NCBI GenBank assembly: GCA_905221375.1
Contig: CAJNCY010000013.1
Location: forward strand, 1-41,611
Length of the DNA stretch: 41,611 bases
DNA from: a bacterium
GTDB lineage: Bacteria; Bacillota; Bacilli; Lactobacillales; Streptococcaceae
Reading direction: 5' to 3'
A model generated the notes under the pieces. It made no database searches and had not been told where the DNA came from. It saw only the letters and a program-made list of their open reading frames with translations. A program made the translations under genes and the position numbers. Positions 23,662 through 33,591 of this stretch are shown here, piece after piece. The first letter of the stretch is position 1, and each line of letters begins with the position of its first letter.

Positions 23662-23766
23662 ATACTCAATGAAAATCAAAGAGCAAACTAGGAAGCTAGC
23701 CGTAGACAGTACTTGAGTACGGCAAGGCGAAGCTGACGTGGTTTGAATTTGATTTTCGAAGAGTAT
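23662..23766. repeat. BOX-family repeat, about 105 bp, A-C type
   Basis: ATACTCAATGAAAATCAAAG ... GGCAAGGCGAAGCTGACG ... GATTTTCGAAGAGTAT. It has boxC and boxA ends with no boxB between; a short palindrome AGTACTTGAGTAC lies at the joint. It is only 30 bases before fabM, and its end supplies TTGATT and TATAAA sequences that could contribute to a fabM promoter. Confidence 0.82.
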
Positions 23767-23796
23767 AAACTGCTTATAAAATAAAAAGGAGTCCCG

Positions 23797-24582
23797 ATGG
23801 AACACATTATTTATCAGCTTGATGAGGACTTGGCAATCCTTACCTTGAACCGTCCTGAGGTCGCGAATGGTTTTCATATCCCTATGTGCGAGGAGATTTT
23901 AGAAGCTATGACTTTGGCAGAAGAGGATCCGGCTGTGCATTTTGTCTTAATCAACGCGAATGGCAAAGTCTTTTCAGTTGGGGGAGATTTGGTTGAGATG
24001 AAGCGAGCAGTCGATGAGGATGATATTCCATCATTGACAAAAATCGCAGAATTGGTCAATACTATTTCTTATAAAATCAAGCAAATTGCTAAACCTGTCT
24101 TGATGGAGGTTGATGGGGCTGTTGCAGGTGCCGCAGCGAATATGGCTGTTGCTGCAGATTTCTGTCTGGCAACGGATAAGGCTAAGTTTATCCAAGCTTT
24201 TGTTGGAGTTGGCTTGGCTCCGGATGCAGGAGGAATTCATCTTTTGAGTCGAAGTATTGGTGTGACGCGTGCAACTCAACTAGCCATGACAGGAGAGGCT
24301 TTGACAGCAGAAAAAGCTCTAGATTGGGGCCTGGTTTACCGTATTTCTGAAGCTGATAAGTTAGAAAAAACCAGAGAACAGCTTCTTAAAAAATTAAGAC
24401 GTGGTTCAAGCAATTCCTATGCTGCCATTAAGAAGTTGGTGTGGGAGAGCCAATTTAAGGATTGGCAAGATTATGCTGTTTTAGAATTGAACCTACAGGA
24501 ATCCTTGGCCCAAACAGAGGATTTCAAAGAAGGAGTTCGGGCTCATTCGGAGAGAAGAAGACCGAAATTTACTGGAAAATAA
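23797..24582 (+). CDS. fabM: FabM, trans-2,cis-3-decenoyl-ACP isomerase
   Basis: Enoyl-CoA hydratase/isomerase-fold enzyme of 261 residues. In streptococci, which lack FabA, FabM isomerises trans-2- to cis-3-decenoyl-ACP and so starts unsaturated fatty acid synthesis. Crotonase-fold oxyanion-hole segments are visible: [16 protein letters not shown] near residues 53-68 and [20 protein letters not shown] near 105-125. AAAGGAG precedes the ATG. It heads the fatty-acid locus and is read into the fabT promoter region; no terminator was seen before fabT. Assignment as FabM rather than a general enoyl-CoA hydratase rests on context plus family. Confidence 0.92.
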   Translation: MEHIIYQLDEDLAILTLNRPEVANGFHIPMCEEILEAMTLAEEDPAVHFVLINANGKVFSVGGDLVEMKRAVDEDDIPSLTKIAELVNTISYKIKQIAKPVLMEVDGAVAGAAANMAVAADFCLATDKAKFIQAFVGVGLAPDAGGIHLLSRSIGVTRATQLAMTGEALTAEKALDWGLVYRISEADKLEKTREQLLKKLRRGSSNSYAAIKKLVWESQFKDWQDYAVLELNLQESLAQTEDFKEGVRAHSERRRPKFTGK

Positions 24583-24590
24583 GAAAATAC

Positions 24591-24619
24591 TTGCACTGTT
24601 CTTTGAAGTTTGATATAAT
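24591..24619 (+). promoter_or_regulatory. fabT promoter
   Basis: TTGCAC (24591-24596), 17 bases, TATAAT (24614-24619) with TG one base before. It drives fabT-fabH and probably downstream genes. Confidence 0.85.
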
Positions 24620-24632
24620 TTTTTTGTCAAAT

Positions 24633-24649
24633 GTTTTGATTGTGAAAGT
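24633..24649 (+). promoter_or_regulatory. FabT operator candidate before fabT
   Basis: TTTGATTGTGAAAGT (24635-24649) matches 12 of 15 positions of the core of the FabT palindrome ANTTTGATTATCAAATT. It lies just downstream of the fabT -10, consistent with autorepression. Confidence 0.6.
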
Positions 24650-24673
24650 TTTTTGAAAAGGAGGGAAAAGAGA

Positions 24674-25108
24674 TTGGACTACCAACGAATTAATGAATAT
24701 TTAACATCTATATTTAACAATGTCCTCGTCATCGAGGAAGTTAGCTTGAGGGGTAGTCGTTTCAAGGATATCTCCATCAAAGAAGTACATACAATCGATG
24801 TAATTGGGAAATTTCCAGATGTGACGCCAAGTCAAGTGTCGAAAGAGTTGATGGTGACTCTTGGGACGGTTACGACGAGTCTGAATAATCTTGAACGAAA
24901 GGGTTACATTGAACGTATTCGCTCAGAGCAGGATCGACGTGTGGTGCATCTGCATTTGACAAAGAAGGGTCGCTTGGTTCATAGGCTACATAAACGCTTC
25001 CACAAGGCCATGGTTGAAAAAATCATTGATGGTATGAGCAAGGAAGAAACTGAAGTTATGAGCAAAGGTTTGACTAAACTTTATCAATTTTTGGAGGATT
25101 TGAAATAA
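24674..25108 (+). CDS. fabT: FabT, MarR-family repressor of fatty acid synthesis
   Basis: 144-residue MarR-type winged helix regulator that represses the fab genes, with acyl-ACP as corepressor in streptococci. Recognition helix region [20 protein letters not shown] (about 50-69), wing [21 protein letters not shown] (about 74-94, two segments), and dimerisation helices at both ends. The start is a TTG at 24674, with GGAGG 10 bases upstream; an in-frame TTG at 24653 lies before that site and is unlikely. It overlaps fabH by one base (TAATG). Two FabT-type operators occur in the locus. Confidence 0.95.
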   Translation: MDYQRINEYLTSIFNNVLVIEEVSLRGSRFKDISIKEVHTIDVIGKFPDVTPSQVSKELMVTLGTVTTSLNNLERKGYIERIRSEQDRRVVHLHLTKKGRLVHRLHKRFHKAMVEKIIDGMSKEETEVMSKGLTKLYQFLEDLK

Positions 25109-26082
25109 TGGCTTTTGCAAAAATAAGCCAGGTTGCTCATTATGTGCCAGAGCAAGTGGTTACAAATCATGATTTGGCTCAGATTATGGATACCAATGAT
25201 GAGTGGATTTCAAGTCGGACGGGAATACGACAAAGGCATATTTCAAGAACAGAATCTACTAGTGATTTGGCTACAGAAGTTGCCAAGAAACTGATGGCAA
25301 AAGCTGGAATCACAGGAGGGGAGTTGGATTTCATCATCCTAGCTACCATCACTCCAGATTCGATGATGCCCTCTACAGCTGCTCGTGTCCAAGCCAATAT
25401 TGGTGCTAATAAGGCCTTTGCTTTTGACCTAACAGCAGCTTGCAGTGGATTTGTATTTGCCTTGTCAACTGCTGAAAAGTTTATCGCTTCTGGTCGCTTT
25501 CAAAAAGGTTTGGTGATTGGTAGTGAAACCCTCTCTAAAGCAGTCGATTGGTCGGACCGATCAACAGCTGTTTTGTTTGGAGATGGTGCTGGTGGCGTCT
25601 TGCTAGAAGCTAGCGAGCAAGAGCATTTCTTGGCTGAGAGTCTCAATAGTGATGGGAGTCGTAGCGAGTGTCTAACTTATGGACATTCAGGCTTGCGTTC
25701 TCCGTTTTCAGATCAAGAAAATGCAGATTCATTTTTGAAGATGGATGGGCGCGCGGTCTTTGATTTTGCCATTCGGGATGTAGCCAAGTCTATCAAGCAG
25801 ACTATTGATGAATCTCCTATAGAGGCGACAAACTTGGATTATCTGCTACTTCATCAGGCTAATGACCGTATTTTGGATAAGATGGCTAGAAAAATCGGTG
25901 TTAACCGAGATAAAATTCCAGCCAATATGATGGAATATGGGAACACCAGTGCAGCCAGTATCCCGATTTTACTTTCAGAGTGTGTAGAACAAGGACTCAT
26001 CCGTTTAGATGGTAGTCAGACTGTTCTACTATCAGGCTTTGGTGGAGGCTTGACATGGGGCACGCTCATTCTTACAATTTAG
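25108..26082 (+). CDS. fabH: FabH, beta-ketoacyl-ACP synthase III
   Basis: Condenses a primer acyl-CoA with malonyl-ACP to start fatty acid synthesis. 324 residues. Catalytic Cys112 in [13 protein letters not shown]; histidine near 249 in [10 protein letters not shown]; asparagine near 279 in [10 protein letters not shown]. The C-terminal GFGGGLTWG loop is typical. Its ATG overlaps the fabT stop, so regulator and initiator enzyme are translationally coupled. Confidence 0.97.
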   Translation: MAFAKISQVAHYVPEQVVTNHDLAQIMDTNDEWISSRTGIRQRHISRTESTSDLATEVAKKLMAKAGITGGELDFIILATITPDSMMPSTAARVQANIGANKAFAFDLTAACSGFVFALSTAEKFIASGRFQKGLVIGSETLSKAVDWSDRSTAVLFGDGAGGVLLEASEQEHFLAESLNSDGSRSECLTYGHSGLRSPFSDQENADSFLKMDGRAVFDFAIRDVAKSIKQTIDESPIEATNLDYLLLHQANDRILDKMARKIGVNRDKIPANMMEYGNTSAASIPILLSECVEQGLIRLDGSQTVLLSGFGGGLTWGTLILTI

Positions 26083-26140
26083 GTAATCATGTGGTGAACA
26101 CATTGTTATAAAAAACTATTTATTTTAAAGGAGTCCTATC

Positions 26141-26365
26141 ATGGCAGTATTTGAAAAAGTACAAGAAATTATCGTTGAAGAACTTGGAAAAGACGCATCA
26201 GAAGTAACACTTGAATCAACTTTTGATGATTTGGACGCAGATTCATTGGACTTGTTCCAAGTAATCTCAGAAATCGAAGATGCTTTTGATATCCAAATCG
26301 AAGCAGAAGATGACTTGAAAACAGTTGGTGACTTGGTTGCCTACGTTGAAGAGCAAACAAAATAA
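26141..26365 (+). CDS. acpP: Acyl carrier protein
   Basis: 74-residue acidic four-helix acyl carrier. The phosphopantetheine attachment serine is Ser35 in [16 protein letters not shown] lies ahead of the ATG. The 58-bp gap from fabH contains a small inverted repeat (ATGTG / CACAT, 26089-26103). An attenuator-like hairpin follows the gene, which may allow more AcpP than downstream enzymes. Some streptococci have a second ACP elsewhere; this is the fab-cluster copy. Confidence 0.96.
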   Translation: MAVFEKVQEIIVEELGKDASEVTLESTFDDLDADSLDLFQVISEIEDAFDIQIEAEDDLKTVGDLVAYVEEQTK

Positions 26366-26382
26366 GCAGAATATAAGATAGA

Positions 26383-26413
26383 AGGAGTAGGGAAACCCGC
26401 TCCCTCTTGTTTA
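26383..26413 (+). terminator. Attenuator-like hairpin between acpP and fabK
   Basis: GGAG-TA-GGG-AAA-CCC-GC-TCC hairpin followed by CTCTTGTTT. A moderate stem and weak U-tail suggest partial termination. Confidence 0.5.
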
Positions 26414-26419
26414 GGCAAT

Positions 26420-26436
26420 AGTTTGATTGTCAAATT
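26420..26436 (+). promoter_or_regulatory. FabT operator before fabK
   Basis: AGTTTGATTGTCAAATT differs from the FabT palindrome ANTTTGATTATCAAATT at one position. It overlaps a possible -35 (TTGTCA) whose -10 TATTAC is at 26452, spacing 19. This divides the locus into fabT-fabH-acpP and fabK-accA parts, as in pneumococcus. Confidence 0.85.
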
Positions 26437-26482
26437 ATGACAGTATCGAACTATTACGTAAGCAAGAAATGATGGAGGCACT

Positions 26483-27457
26483 ATGAAAACGCGTATTACA
26501 GAATTATTGAACATTGATTATCCTATCTTTCAAGGAGGAATGGCTTGGGTGGCTGATGGTGATTTGGCAGGGGCTGTTTCCAAGGCTGGAGGGCTAGGGA
26601 TTATCGGTGGGGGAAATGCCCCTAAAGAAGTTGTCAAGGCAAATATTGATAAAATCAAATCATTGACGGATAAACCCTTTGGTGTCAATATCATGCTCTT
26701 GTCTCCCTTTGTGGAAGATATTGTAGATCTCGTTATCGAGGAAGGTGTTAAGGTAGTGACAACAGGCGCAGGAAATCCTGGTAAATACATGGAACGCTTC
26801 CATGAAGCTGGCATTACAGTTATTCCTGTTGTGCCAAGTGTGGCTCTAGCTAAACGCATGGAAAAAATCGGTGCGGACGCTGTTATTGCAGAAGGAATGG
26901 AAGCTGGGGGGCATATCGGTAAATTAACAACCATGACCTTGGTGCGCCAGGTAGCTGCAGCTGTATCTATTCCTGTTATTGCTGCAGGAGGGATTGCAGA
27001 TGGTGAAGGTGCTGCCGCTGGCTTTATGCTAGGTGCAGAGGCTGTTCAGGTTGGAACGCGTTTTGTCGTTGCAAAAGAGTCTAATGCCCATCCAAATTAT
27101 AAGGCCAAGATTTTAAAAGCTAGAGATATTGATACTACGATTTCAGCTCAACATTTTGGTCATGCTGTTCGAGCTATTAAAAATCAATTGACTCGTGATT
27201 TTGAAAAAGCTGAGAAAGATGCCTTTAAACAGGAAAATCCTGATTTAGAAATCTTTGAACAAATGGGAGCAGGTGCCCTAGCTAAAGCAGTTGTTCACGG
27301 AGATGTGGATGGTGGATCAGTCATGGCAGGTCAAATTGCAGGGCTTGTTTCTAAAGAAGAAACAGCTGAAGAAATCCTAAAAGATTTGTACTACGGAGCA
27401 GCTAAGAAAATTCAAGAAGAAGCCTCTCGTTGGGCAGGAGTTGTGAGAAATGACTAA
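26483..27457 (+). CDS. fabK: FabK, FMN-dependent enoyl-ACP reductase II
   Basis: Reduces enoyl-ACP in each elongation cycle; the FMN enzyme that replaces FabI in streptococci and makes them naturally indifferent to triclosan. 324 residues, nitronate-monooxygenase-like TIM barrel. The N-terminus has YPIFQGGMAWVADGDLAGAV, a GMEAGGH segment near residue 140 and a phosphate-binding AAGGIADGEG near 170. GGAGG precedes the ATG. Its end overlaps the fabD start by 8 bases. Confidence 0.97.
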   Translation: MKTRITELLNIDYPIFQGGMAWVADGDLAGAVSKAGGLGIIGGGNAPKEVVKANIDKIKSLTDKPFGVNIMLLSPFVEDIVDLVIEEGVKVVTTGAGNPGKYMERFHEAGITVIPVVPSVALAKRMEKIGADAVIAEGMEAGGHIGKLTTMTLVRQVAAAVSIPVIAAGGIADGEGAAAGFMLGAEAVQVGTRFVVAKESNAHPNYKAKILKARDIDTTISAQHFGHAVRAIKNQLTRDFEKAEKDAFKQENPDLEIFEQMGAGALAKAVVHGDVDGGSVMAGQIAGLVSKEETAEEILKDLYYGAAKKIQEEASRWAGVVRND

Positions 27458-28373
27458 AACAGCCTTTTTATTTGCTGGCCAAGGTTCCCAGTATTTAGGG
27501 ATGGGACGGGACCTTTATGATCAGTATCCGATTATCAAAGAAACGATTGACCAAGCGAGTCAGGTTCTGGGTTATGATTTGCGTCATCTCATCGATACAG
27601 AAGAAGAAAAACTTAATCAGACTCGCTATACCCAACCAGCTATTCTAGCGACTTCAGTTGCTATTTACCGTTTATTGCAAGAAAAGGGTTATCAGCCTGA
27701 TATGGTTGCTGGTTTGTCTCTTGGAGAATACTCTGCCTTGGTGGCCAGCGGTGCCTTGGAGTTTGAAGATGCGGTAGCCTTGGTAGCTAAGCGTGGAGCC
27801 TATATGGAAGAAGCGGCTCCTGCTGGCTCTGGCAAGATGGTGGCAGTTCTCAATACACCAGTAGAGGTCATTGAAGAAGCCTGTCAGCAAGCTTCTGAAC
27901 TTGGAGTGGTTACCCCAGCCAACTATAATACACCTGCACAAATCGTCATTGGTGGAGAAGTGGTTGCGGTTGACAGAGCTGTTGAACTCTTGCAGGAAGC
28001 TGGTGCCAAGCGCTTGATTCCTCTCAAGGTGTCAGGTCCCTTTCATACCGCTCTCCTTGAGCCTGCTAGCCAAAAACTAGCTGAAACTCTAGCTCAAGTA
28101 AGTTTTTCAGATTTTACTTGTCCCCTAGTTGGCAATACAGAAGCTACGGTCATGAAAAAAGAAGACATTGCTCCACTCTTGACGCGTCAGATCAAGGAAC
28201 CGGTTCGTTTCTATGAGAGTATTGCAGTTATGCAAGAAGCAGGTGTAACCAACTTTATCGAGATTGGACCTGGGCAAGTCTTGTCAGGCTTTGTTAAAAA
28301 GATTGATAAAACGGCTAAACTAGCCACTGTTGAAGATCAGGAGAGTTTGGAAACCTTGCTAGAAAACGAGTAA
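27450..28373 (+). CDS. fabD: FabD, malonyl-CoA:ACP transacylase
   Basis: Transfers malonyl from CoA to ACP. 307 residues. N-terminal FAGQGSQYLGMG; nucleophile Ser90 in GLSLGEYSA; partner histidine near 199 in SGPFHTALLEPA; C-terminal EIGPGQVLSGFV. Overlaps fabK by 8 bases, with a 40-bp gap to fabG. Confidence 0.97.
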   Translation: MTKTAFLFAGQGSQYLGMGRDLYDQYPIIKETIDQASQVLGYDLRHLIDTEEEKLNQTRYTQPAILATSVAIYRLLQEKGYQPDMVAGLSLGEYSALVASGALEFEDAVALVAKRGAYMEEAAPAGSGKMVAVLNTPVEVIEEACQQASELGVVTPANYNTPAQIVIGGEVVAVDRAVELLQEAGAKRLIPLKVSGPFHTALLEPASQKLAETLAQVSFSDFTCPLVGNTEATVMKKEDIAPLLTRQIKEPVRFYESIAVMQEAGVTNFIEIGPGQVLSGFVKKIDKTAKLATVEDQESLETLLENE

Positions 28374-28413
28374 TCCCTTCTCCCATAAATACAGGAGGAA
28401 ACAGGAGAAAAGA

Positions 28414-29145
28414 ATGCAACTAAAAAATAAAAATATCTTTGTTACAGGTTCGAGTCGTGGAATTGGTCTTGCCATCGCCCACAAGTTTGCTCAAGCAGGA
28501 GCCAACATTGTCTTAAACAGTCGTGGGTCTATCTCTGAAGAATTGCTCGCTGAATTTTCAGACTACGGTGTCAAGGTAGTTCCTATTTCAGGGGACGTGT
28601 CTGATTTTACAGACGCTAAGCGTATGGTTGAGGACGCTATTGCAGAGCTTGGTTCAGTGGATGTTTTGGTCAATAATGCAGGGATTACCCAAGATACCCT
28701 CATGCTCAAGATGACAGAAGCAGATTTTGAAAAAGTGCTCAAAGTTAACCTGACTGGTGCCTTTAACATGACACAATCAGTCTTGAAACCGATGATGAAA
28801 ACCAGAGAAGGTGCTATCATTAATATGTCTAGTGTTGTTGGTCTGATGGGAAATATTGGTCAAGCTAACTATGCAGCTTCTAAGGCTGGTTTGATTGGTT
28901 TTACCAAGTCTGTGGCACGTGAAGTGGCTAATCGCAATATCAGAGTTAATGCTATCGCACCTGGAATGATTGAGTCCGATATGACAGCGGTCCTATCAGA
29001 CAAGGTAAAAGATGCCATGCTGACGCAAATTCCTATGAAAGAATTTGGACAGGCAGAACAGGTTGCAGATTTAACAGTATTTTTAGCAGGCCAAGATTAT
29101 CTAACTGGTCAAGTGGTTGCCATTGATGGTGGCCTCAGTATGTAG
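28414..29145 (+). CDS. fabG: FabG, 3-oxoacyl-ACP reductase
   Basis: NADPH-dependent SDR enzyme for the first reduction of each cycle. 243 residues. Cofactor motif TGSSRGIG at 11-18, NNAG at 87-90, catalytic Ser140, Tyr153 and Lys157. AGGAG lies upstream of the ATG. Co-directional with neighbours, no terminator around it. Confidence 0.97.
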   Translation: MQLKNKNIFVTGSSRGIGLAIAHKFAQAGANIVLNSRGSISEELLAEFSDYGVKVVPISGDVSDFTDAKRMVEDAIAELGSVDVLVNNAGITQDTLMLKMTEADFEKVLKVNLTGAFNMTQSVLKPMMKTREGAIINMSSVVGLMGNIGQANYAASKAGLIGFTKSVAREVANRNIRVNAIAPGMIESDMTAVLSDKVKDAMLTQIPMKEFGQAEQVADLTVFLAGQDYLTGQVVAIDGGLSM

Positions 29146-29166
29146 CAGAAGCTAGAGGTAAAAAAG

Positions 29167-30402
29167 ATGAAACTAAATCGCGTAGTAGTAACAGGTTATG
29201 GAGTGACATCTCCAATCGGAAATACACCAGAAGAATTTTGGAACAGTTTGACAACTGGAAAAATCGGAATTGGACCAATTACAAAATTTGATCATAGTGA
29301 CTTTGATGTGCATAATGCAGCAGAAATTCAAGATTTTCCTTTTGATAAATACTTTGTTAAGAAAGATACCAACCGTTTTGATAACTATTCTTTGTATGCC
29401 TTATATGCAGCCCAAGAAGCTGTCAACCACGCTAAGCTGGATGTTGAGGCTCTTGACAGGGATCGTTTTGGTGTTATCGTTGCCTCTGGTATTGGTGGAA
29501 TCAAGGAAATTGAAGATCAAGTGCTTCGCCTCCATGAAAAAGGACCAAAACGTGTGAAACCATTGACCCTTCCAAAAGCCTTGCCAAATATGGCTTCAGG
29601 AAATGTTGCCATGCGTTTTGGAGCAAACGGTGTTTGTAAATCCATCAATACTGCCTGCGCTTCATCAAATGATGCGATTGGGGATGCTTTCCGCTCAATC
29701 AAGTTTGGTTTCCAAGATGTTATGTTGGTAGGTGGTTCGGAAGCTTCTATTACACCTTTTGCTATTGCTGGTTTCCAAGCACTAACTGCTCTCTCTACTA
29801 CAGAGGATCCAAGTCGTGCTTCTATCCCCTTTGATAAGGACCGTAATGGTTTTGTCATGGGTGAAGGTTCAGGGATGTTGGTTCTTGAAAGCCTTGAACA
29901 CGCAGAAAAACGTGGGGCTACTATCCTTGCTGAAGTGGTTGGTTACGGAAATACTTGTGATGCCTACCATATGACTTCACCACATCCAGAAGGTCAGGGA
30001 GCTATCAAGGCTATCAAACTAGCCTTGGAAGAAGCTGAGATTTCTCCAGAGCAAGTCGCCTATGTCAATGCTCACGGAACGTCAACTCCTGCTAATGAAA
30101 AAGGAGAAAGCGGTGCGATCGTCGCTGTTCTTGGTAAGGAAGTACCTGTATCATCAACTAAATCTTTCACAGGACATTTGCTGGGGGCTGCGGGTGCAGT
30201 AGAAGCTATCGTCACAATCGAAGCCATGCGTCATAACTTTGTACCAATGACAGCTGGAACAAGTGAAGTATCAGATTATATCGAAGCCAATGTCGTTTAT
30301 GGGCAAGGCTTGGAGCAAGAAATTCCATACGCTATTTCAAATACTTTTGGTTTTGGTGGCCACAATGCGGTTCTTGCTTTCAAACGTTGGGAGAATAAAT
30401 AA
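29167..30402 (+). CDS. fabF: FabF, beta-ketoacyl-ACP synthase II
   Basis: Elongating condensing enzyme of 411 residues; in streptococci, which lack FabB, it also elongates unsaturated chains. Catalytic Cys164 (NTACASSNDA), His303 (NAHGTSTP) and His337 (SFTGHLLGAAGA), with Lys332 nearby. GAGGT precedes the ATG; 2 bases separate it from accB. Confidence 0.97.
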   Translation: MKLNRVVVTGYGVTSPIGNTPEEFWNSLTTGKIGIGPITKFDHSDFDVHNAAEIQDFPFDKYFVKKDTNRFDNYSLYALYAAQEAVNHAKLDVEALDRDRFGVIVASGIGGIKEIEDQVLRLHEKGPKRVKPLTLPKALPNMASGNVAMRFGANGVCKSINTACASSNDAIGDAFRSIKFGFQDVMLVGGSEASITPFAIAGFQALTALSTTEDPSRASIPFDKDRNGFVMGEGSGMLVLESLEHAEKRGATILAEVVGYGNTCDAYHMTSPHPEGQGAIKAIKLALEEAEISPEQVAYVNAHGTSTPANEKGESGAIVAVLGKEVPVSSTKSFTGHLLGAAGAVEAIVTIEAMRHNFVPMTAGTSEVSDYIEANVVYGQGLEQEIPYAISNTFGFGGHNAVLAFKRWENK

Positions 30403-30404
30403 GT

Positions 30405-30890
30405 ATGAATTTAAACGATATTAAAGACTTGATGACTCAATTTGACCAGTCAAGTTTGAGAGAATTTTCTTATAAAAATGGGACGGATGAGTTACAGTTT
30501 AGTAAGAATGAAGCGAGACTGGTGTCTGAAGTTGCAGCTCAAGTCGCTCCAGCGCCTGTTCTAGCAACACCAAGTCCAGTGGCTCCTACATCTGCTCCAG
30601 CAGAGCCTGTAGCAGAAGAAGTTCAAGCTCCAGCTGAAACAAGTGTAGCTGCTGAGGGAGATGTTGTAGAGAGCCCACTTGTTGGTGTGGCTTACTTGGC
30701 TGCTGGTCCAGATAAACCTGCCTTCGTTTCAGTTGGTGATAGTGTTAAAAAAGGCCAAACATTAGTTATTATCGAAGCCATGAAAGTCATGAATGAAATT
30801 CCAGCACCTAAGGATGGTGTGGTAACGGAAATTCTCGTTTCGAACGAAGAAATGGTTGAGTTTGGTAAAGGATTGGTACGTATCAAATGA
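30405..30890 (+). CDS. accB: AccB, biotin carboxyl carrier protein
   Basis: Carrier subunit of acetyl-CoA carboxylase. 161 residues: N-terminal domain (about 1-40), an Ala/Pro-rich flexible linker (about 45-85) and the biotinyl domain (about 88-161) with Lys127 in IEAMKVMNE as the biotinylation site. The stop overlaps the start of fabZ (ATGA). Confidence 0.97.
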   Translation: MNLNDIKDLMTQFDQSSLREFSYKNGTDELQFSKNEARLVSEVAAQVAPAPVLATPSPVAPTSAPAEPVAEEVQAPAETSVAAEGDVVESPLVGVAYLAAGPDKPAFVSVGDSVKKGQTLVIIEAMKVMNEIPAPKDGVVTEILVSNEEMVEFGKGLVRIK

Positions 30891-31309
30891 TCGATATTCA
30901 AGAAATCAAAGAAGCCCTTCCCCACCGTTATCCTATGCTCCTAGTGGACCGTGTGTTGGAAGTGAGCGAGGATACCATAGTTGCCATCAAAAATGTGACC
31001 ATCAATGAGCCCTTCTTTAACGGTCATTTCCCTCAATATCCAGTTATGCCAGGTGTTCTGATCATGGAAGCCTTGGCGCAAACAGCTGGTGTCTTGGAGT
31101 TGTCTAAGCCTGAAAATAAAGGGAAACTGGTCTTTTACGCTGGTATGGACAAGGTTAAATTCAAGAAGCAAGTTGTACCAGGCGATCAATTGGTTATGAC
31201 AGCGACTTTTGTAAAACGTCGTGGCACTATTGCCGTGGTTGAAGCAAAGGCTGAAGTGGATGGCAAGCTTGCAGCCAGTGGTACTCTTACCTTTGCAATA
31301 GGGAACTAA
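30887..31309 (+). CDS. fabZ: FabZ, 3-hydroxyacyl-ACP dehydratase
   Basis: Hot-dog-fold dehydratase of 140 residues. Catalytic His47 in [12 protein letters not shown] and Glu61 in IMEALAQ. N-terminal [11 protein letters not shown] is typical. It overlaps accB by 4 bases. Works upstream of FabK and is the partner branch to FabM. Confidence 0.97.
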   Translation: MIDIQEIKEALPHRYPMLLVDRVLEVSEDTIVAIKNVTINEPFFNGHFPQYPVMPGVLIMEALAQTAGVLELSKPENKGKLVFYAGMDKVKFKKQVVPGDQLVMTATFVKRRGTIAVVEAKAEVDGKLAASGTLTFAIGN

Positions 31310-31320
31310 GGAGGTTCTCC

Positions 31321-32688
31321 ATGTTTCGAAAAATTTTAATTGCCAATCGTGGTGAAATTGCGGTCCGTATTATCCGTGCGGCGCGTGAATTGGGGATTGC
31401 GACGGTAGCGGTCTATTCAACTGCCGATAAGGAAGCCCTTCATACGCTTTTGGCAGATGAAGCAGTTTGTATCGGCCCAGGTAAGGCAACTGAGTCTTAT
31501 CTCAATATTAATGCGGTTCTATCAGCTGCAGTCTTGACTGAGGCAGAAGCCATTCACCCCGGTTTTGGATTTCTCAGTGAAAATTCCAAATTTGCAACTA
31601 TGTGCGAAGAGGTGGGTATCAAGTTTATCGGTCCATCTGGTCATGTTATGGATATGATGGGGGACAAGATCAATGCGCGTGCTCAGATGATCAAAGCAGG
31701 TGTGCCTGTCATTCCAGGGTCGGATGGAGAAGTGCATAACTCTGAGGAAGCCTTAATTGTTGCTGAAAAAATTGGCTATCCTGTGATGCTCAAGGCTTCA
31801 GCAGGTGGTGGTGGTAAAGGGATTCGTAAGGTTGAAAAACCAGAAGACCTCGTTTCAGCCTTTGAAACAGCCTCTAGTGAAGCTAAGGCCAATTATGGCA
31901 ATGGTGCCATGTACATAGAACGGGTTATCTATCCAGCTCGTCATATCGAGGTTCAAATCCTAGGAGATGAACACGGGAATGTAATCCACTTGGGAGAAAG
32001 GGATTGTTCTCTACAACGGAATAACCAAAAGGTTTTGGAAGAAAGTCCTTCGATTGCAATTGGGAAAACGCTACGCAATGAAATTGGTGCTGCTGCTGTT
32101 CGAGCGGCAGAGTCTGTTGGTTATGAGAACGCAGGAACCATTGAGTTTCTGCTTGATGAAGCCAGTGGTAAATTCTATTTCATGGAAATGAATACTCGTG
32201 TTCAGGTAGAGCATCCAGTAACAGAGTTTGTTTCAGGTGTGGATATCGTTAAGGAACAGATTCGCATTGCGGCAGGTCAGCCTCTGTCTGTTAAGCAAGA
32301 AGATATTGTTCTAAGAGGGCATGCTATCGAGTGTCGTATCAATGCAGAAAATCCAGCCTTTAACTTTGCTCCTAGTCCAGGTAAGATTACTAATCTCTAT
32401 CTGCCAAGTGGAGGAGTTGGATTGCGCGTGGATTCAGCAGTTTATCCAGGCTATACCATTCCGCCTTATTATGATAGTATGATTGCCAAAATCATCGTTC
32501 ACGGTGAAAATCGTTTTGATGCTCTGATGAAAATGCAACGTGCCCTCTATGAATTAGAGATTGAAGGGGTGCAGACCAATGCAGATTTCCAGCTTGATCT
32601 CATTTCAGATCGCAATGTCATTGCTGGAGATTACGATACTTCCTTCTTGATGGAAACCTTCTTACCTAAATATCAAGAAAAAGAATAA
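31321..32688 (+). CDS. accC: AccC, biotin carboxylase subunit
   Basis: ATP-grasp enzyme that carboxylates biotin on AccB. 455 residues. N-terminal KILIANRGEIAVRIIRAARE, the glycine-rich ATP loop KASAGGGGKGIRKV (about 159-172), and catalytic-region MEMNTRVQVEHPVTE (about 286-300). GGAGG precedes the ATG, 11 bases after fabZ. Confidence 0.97.
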   Translation: MFRKILIANRGEIAVRIIRAARELGIATVAVYSTADKEALHTLLADEAVCIGPGKATESYLNINAVLSAAVLTEAEAIHPGFGFLSENSKFATMCEEVGIKFIGPSGHVMDMMGDKINARAQMIKAGVPVIPGSDGEVHNSEEALIVAEKIGYPVMLKASAGGGGKGIRKVEKPEDLVSAFETASSEAKANYGNGAMYIERVIYPARHIEVQILGDEHGNVIHLGERDCSLQRNNQKVLEESPSIAIGKTLRNEIGAAAVRAAESVGYENAGTIEFLLDEASGKFYFMEMNTRVQVEHPVTEFVSGVDIVKEQIRIAAGQPLSVKQEDIVLRGHAIECRINAENPAFNFAPSPGKITNLYLPSGGVGLRVDSAVYPGYTIPPYYDSMIAKIIVHGENRFDALMKMQRALYELEIEGVQTNADFQLDLISDRNVIAGDYDTSFLMETFLPKYQEKE

Positions 32689-32724
32689 AATGACTTCAAG
32701 AGATTAAACCGAAAAGGGGAATCA

Positions 32725-33591
32725 ATGGCTCTATTTAGTAAAAAAGATAAGTATATTCGAATCAATCCCAATCGTTCGGTTAGGGAAAAACCTCAAGCCA
32801 AGCCAGAGGTTCCAGATGAATTATTCTCCCAGTGTCCGGGTTGTAAGCATACCATCTATCAGAAGGATCTGGGAAGTGAGCGTATTTGTCCGCACTGTAG
32901 CTATACCTTTCGTATTTCTGCCCAAGAGCGCTTGGCTTTGACGATTGATATGGGAACCTTTAAGGAATTGTTTACAGGGATTGAAAGTAAGGATCCCTTG
33001 CATTTCCCTGGTTATCAAAAGAAACTGGCAACCATGCGTGAAAAAACAGGTCTGGATGAAGCCGTTGTGACAGGAACAGCTCTTATTAAAGGTCAGACTG
33101 TGGCTCTTGGGATTATGGATTCCAACTTTATCATGGCTTCTATGGGTACGGTTGTAGGTGAAAAAATCACTCGTTTGTTTGAGTATGCGACTGTCGAACA
33201 ATTGCCAGTTGTTCTCTTCACAGCATCTGGTGGAGCCCGTATGCAGGAAGGAATCATGAGTCTCATGCAGATGGCTAAGATTTCTGCGGCGGTTAAACGG
33301 CATTCAAATGCAGGTCTCTTTTACCTGACTATTTTGACTGATCCAACGACTGGTGGTGTGACAGCTTCCTTCGCTATGAAAGGGGATATCATTCTGGCTG
33401 AACCACAGAGCTTGGTTGGTTTTGCTGGGCGTCGAGTGATTGAAAACACGGTTCGTGAAAGTTTGCCTGAGGATTTCCAAAAGGCAGAATTCTTATTGGA
33501 ACATGGCTTTGTGGATGCTATTGTCAAAAGAAGAGATTTGCCAGACACCATTTCTAGCCTAGTCAGATTGCACGGAGGGGGTCCTAGATGA
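32725..33591 (+). CDS. accD: AccD, carboxyltransferase beta subunit
   Basis: Carboxyltransferase subunit that with AccA moves the carboxyl group to acetyl-CoA. 288 residues. A C4 zinc ribbon with Cys37, 40, 55, 58, then the crotonase-like domain with [11 protein letters not shown] and a [11 protein letters not shown] segment. GGGGA precedes the ATG. Overlaps accA by ATGA. Confidence 0.97.
   Translation: MALFSKKDKYIRINPNRSVREKPQAKPEVPDELFSQCPGCKHTIYQKDLGSERICPHCSYTFRISAQERLALTIDMGTFKELFTGIESKDPLHFPGYQKKLATMREKTGLDEAVVTGTALIKGQTVALGIMDSNFIMASMGTVVGEKITRLFEYATVEQLPVVLFTASGGARMQEGIMSLMQMAKISAAVKRHSNAGLFYLTILTDPTTGGVTASFAMKGDIILAEPQSLVGFAGRRVIENTVRESLPEDFQKAEFLLEHGFVDAIVKRRDLPDTISSLVRLHGGGPR

Noticed and set aside
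32821..33303. Antisense 160-codon frame within accD
   Set aside because: Shadow of a confidently identified gene; no family resemblance.
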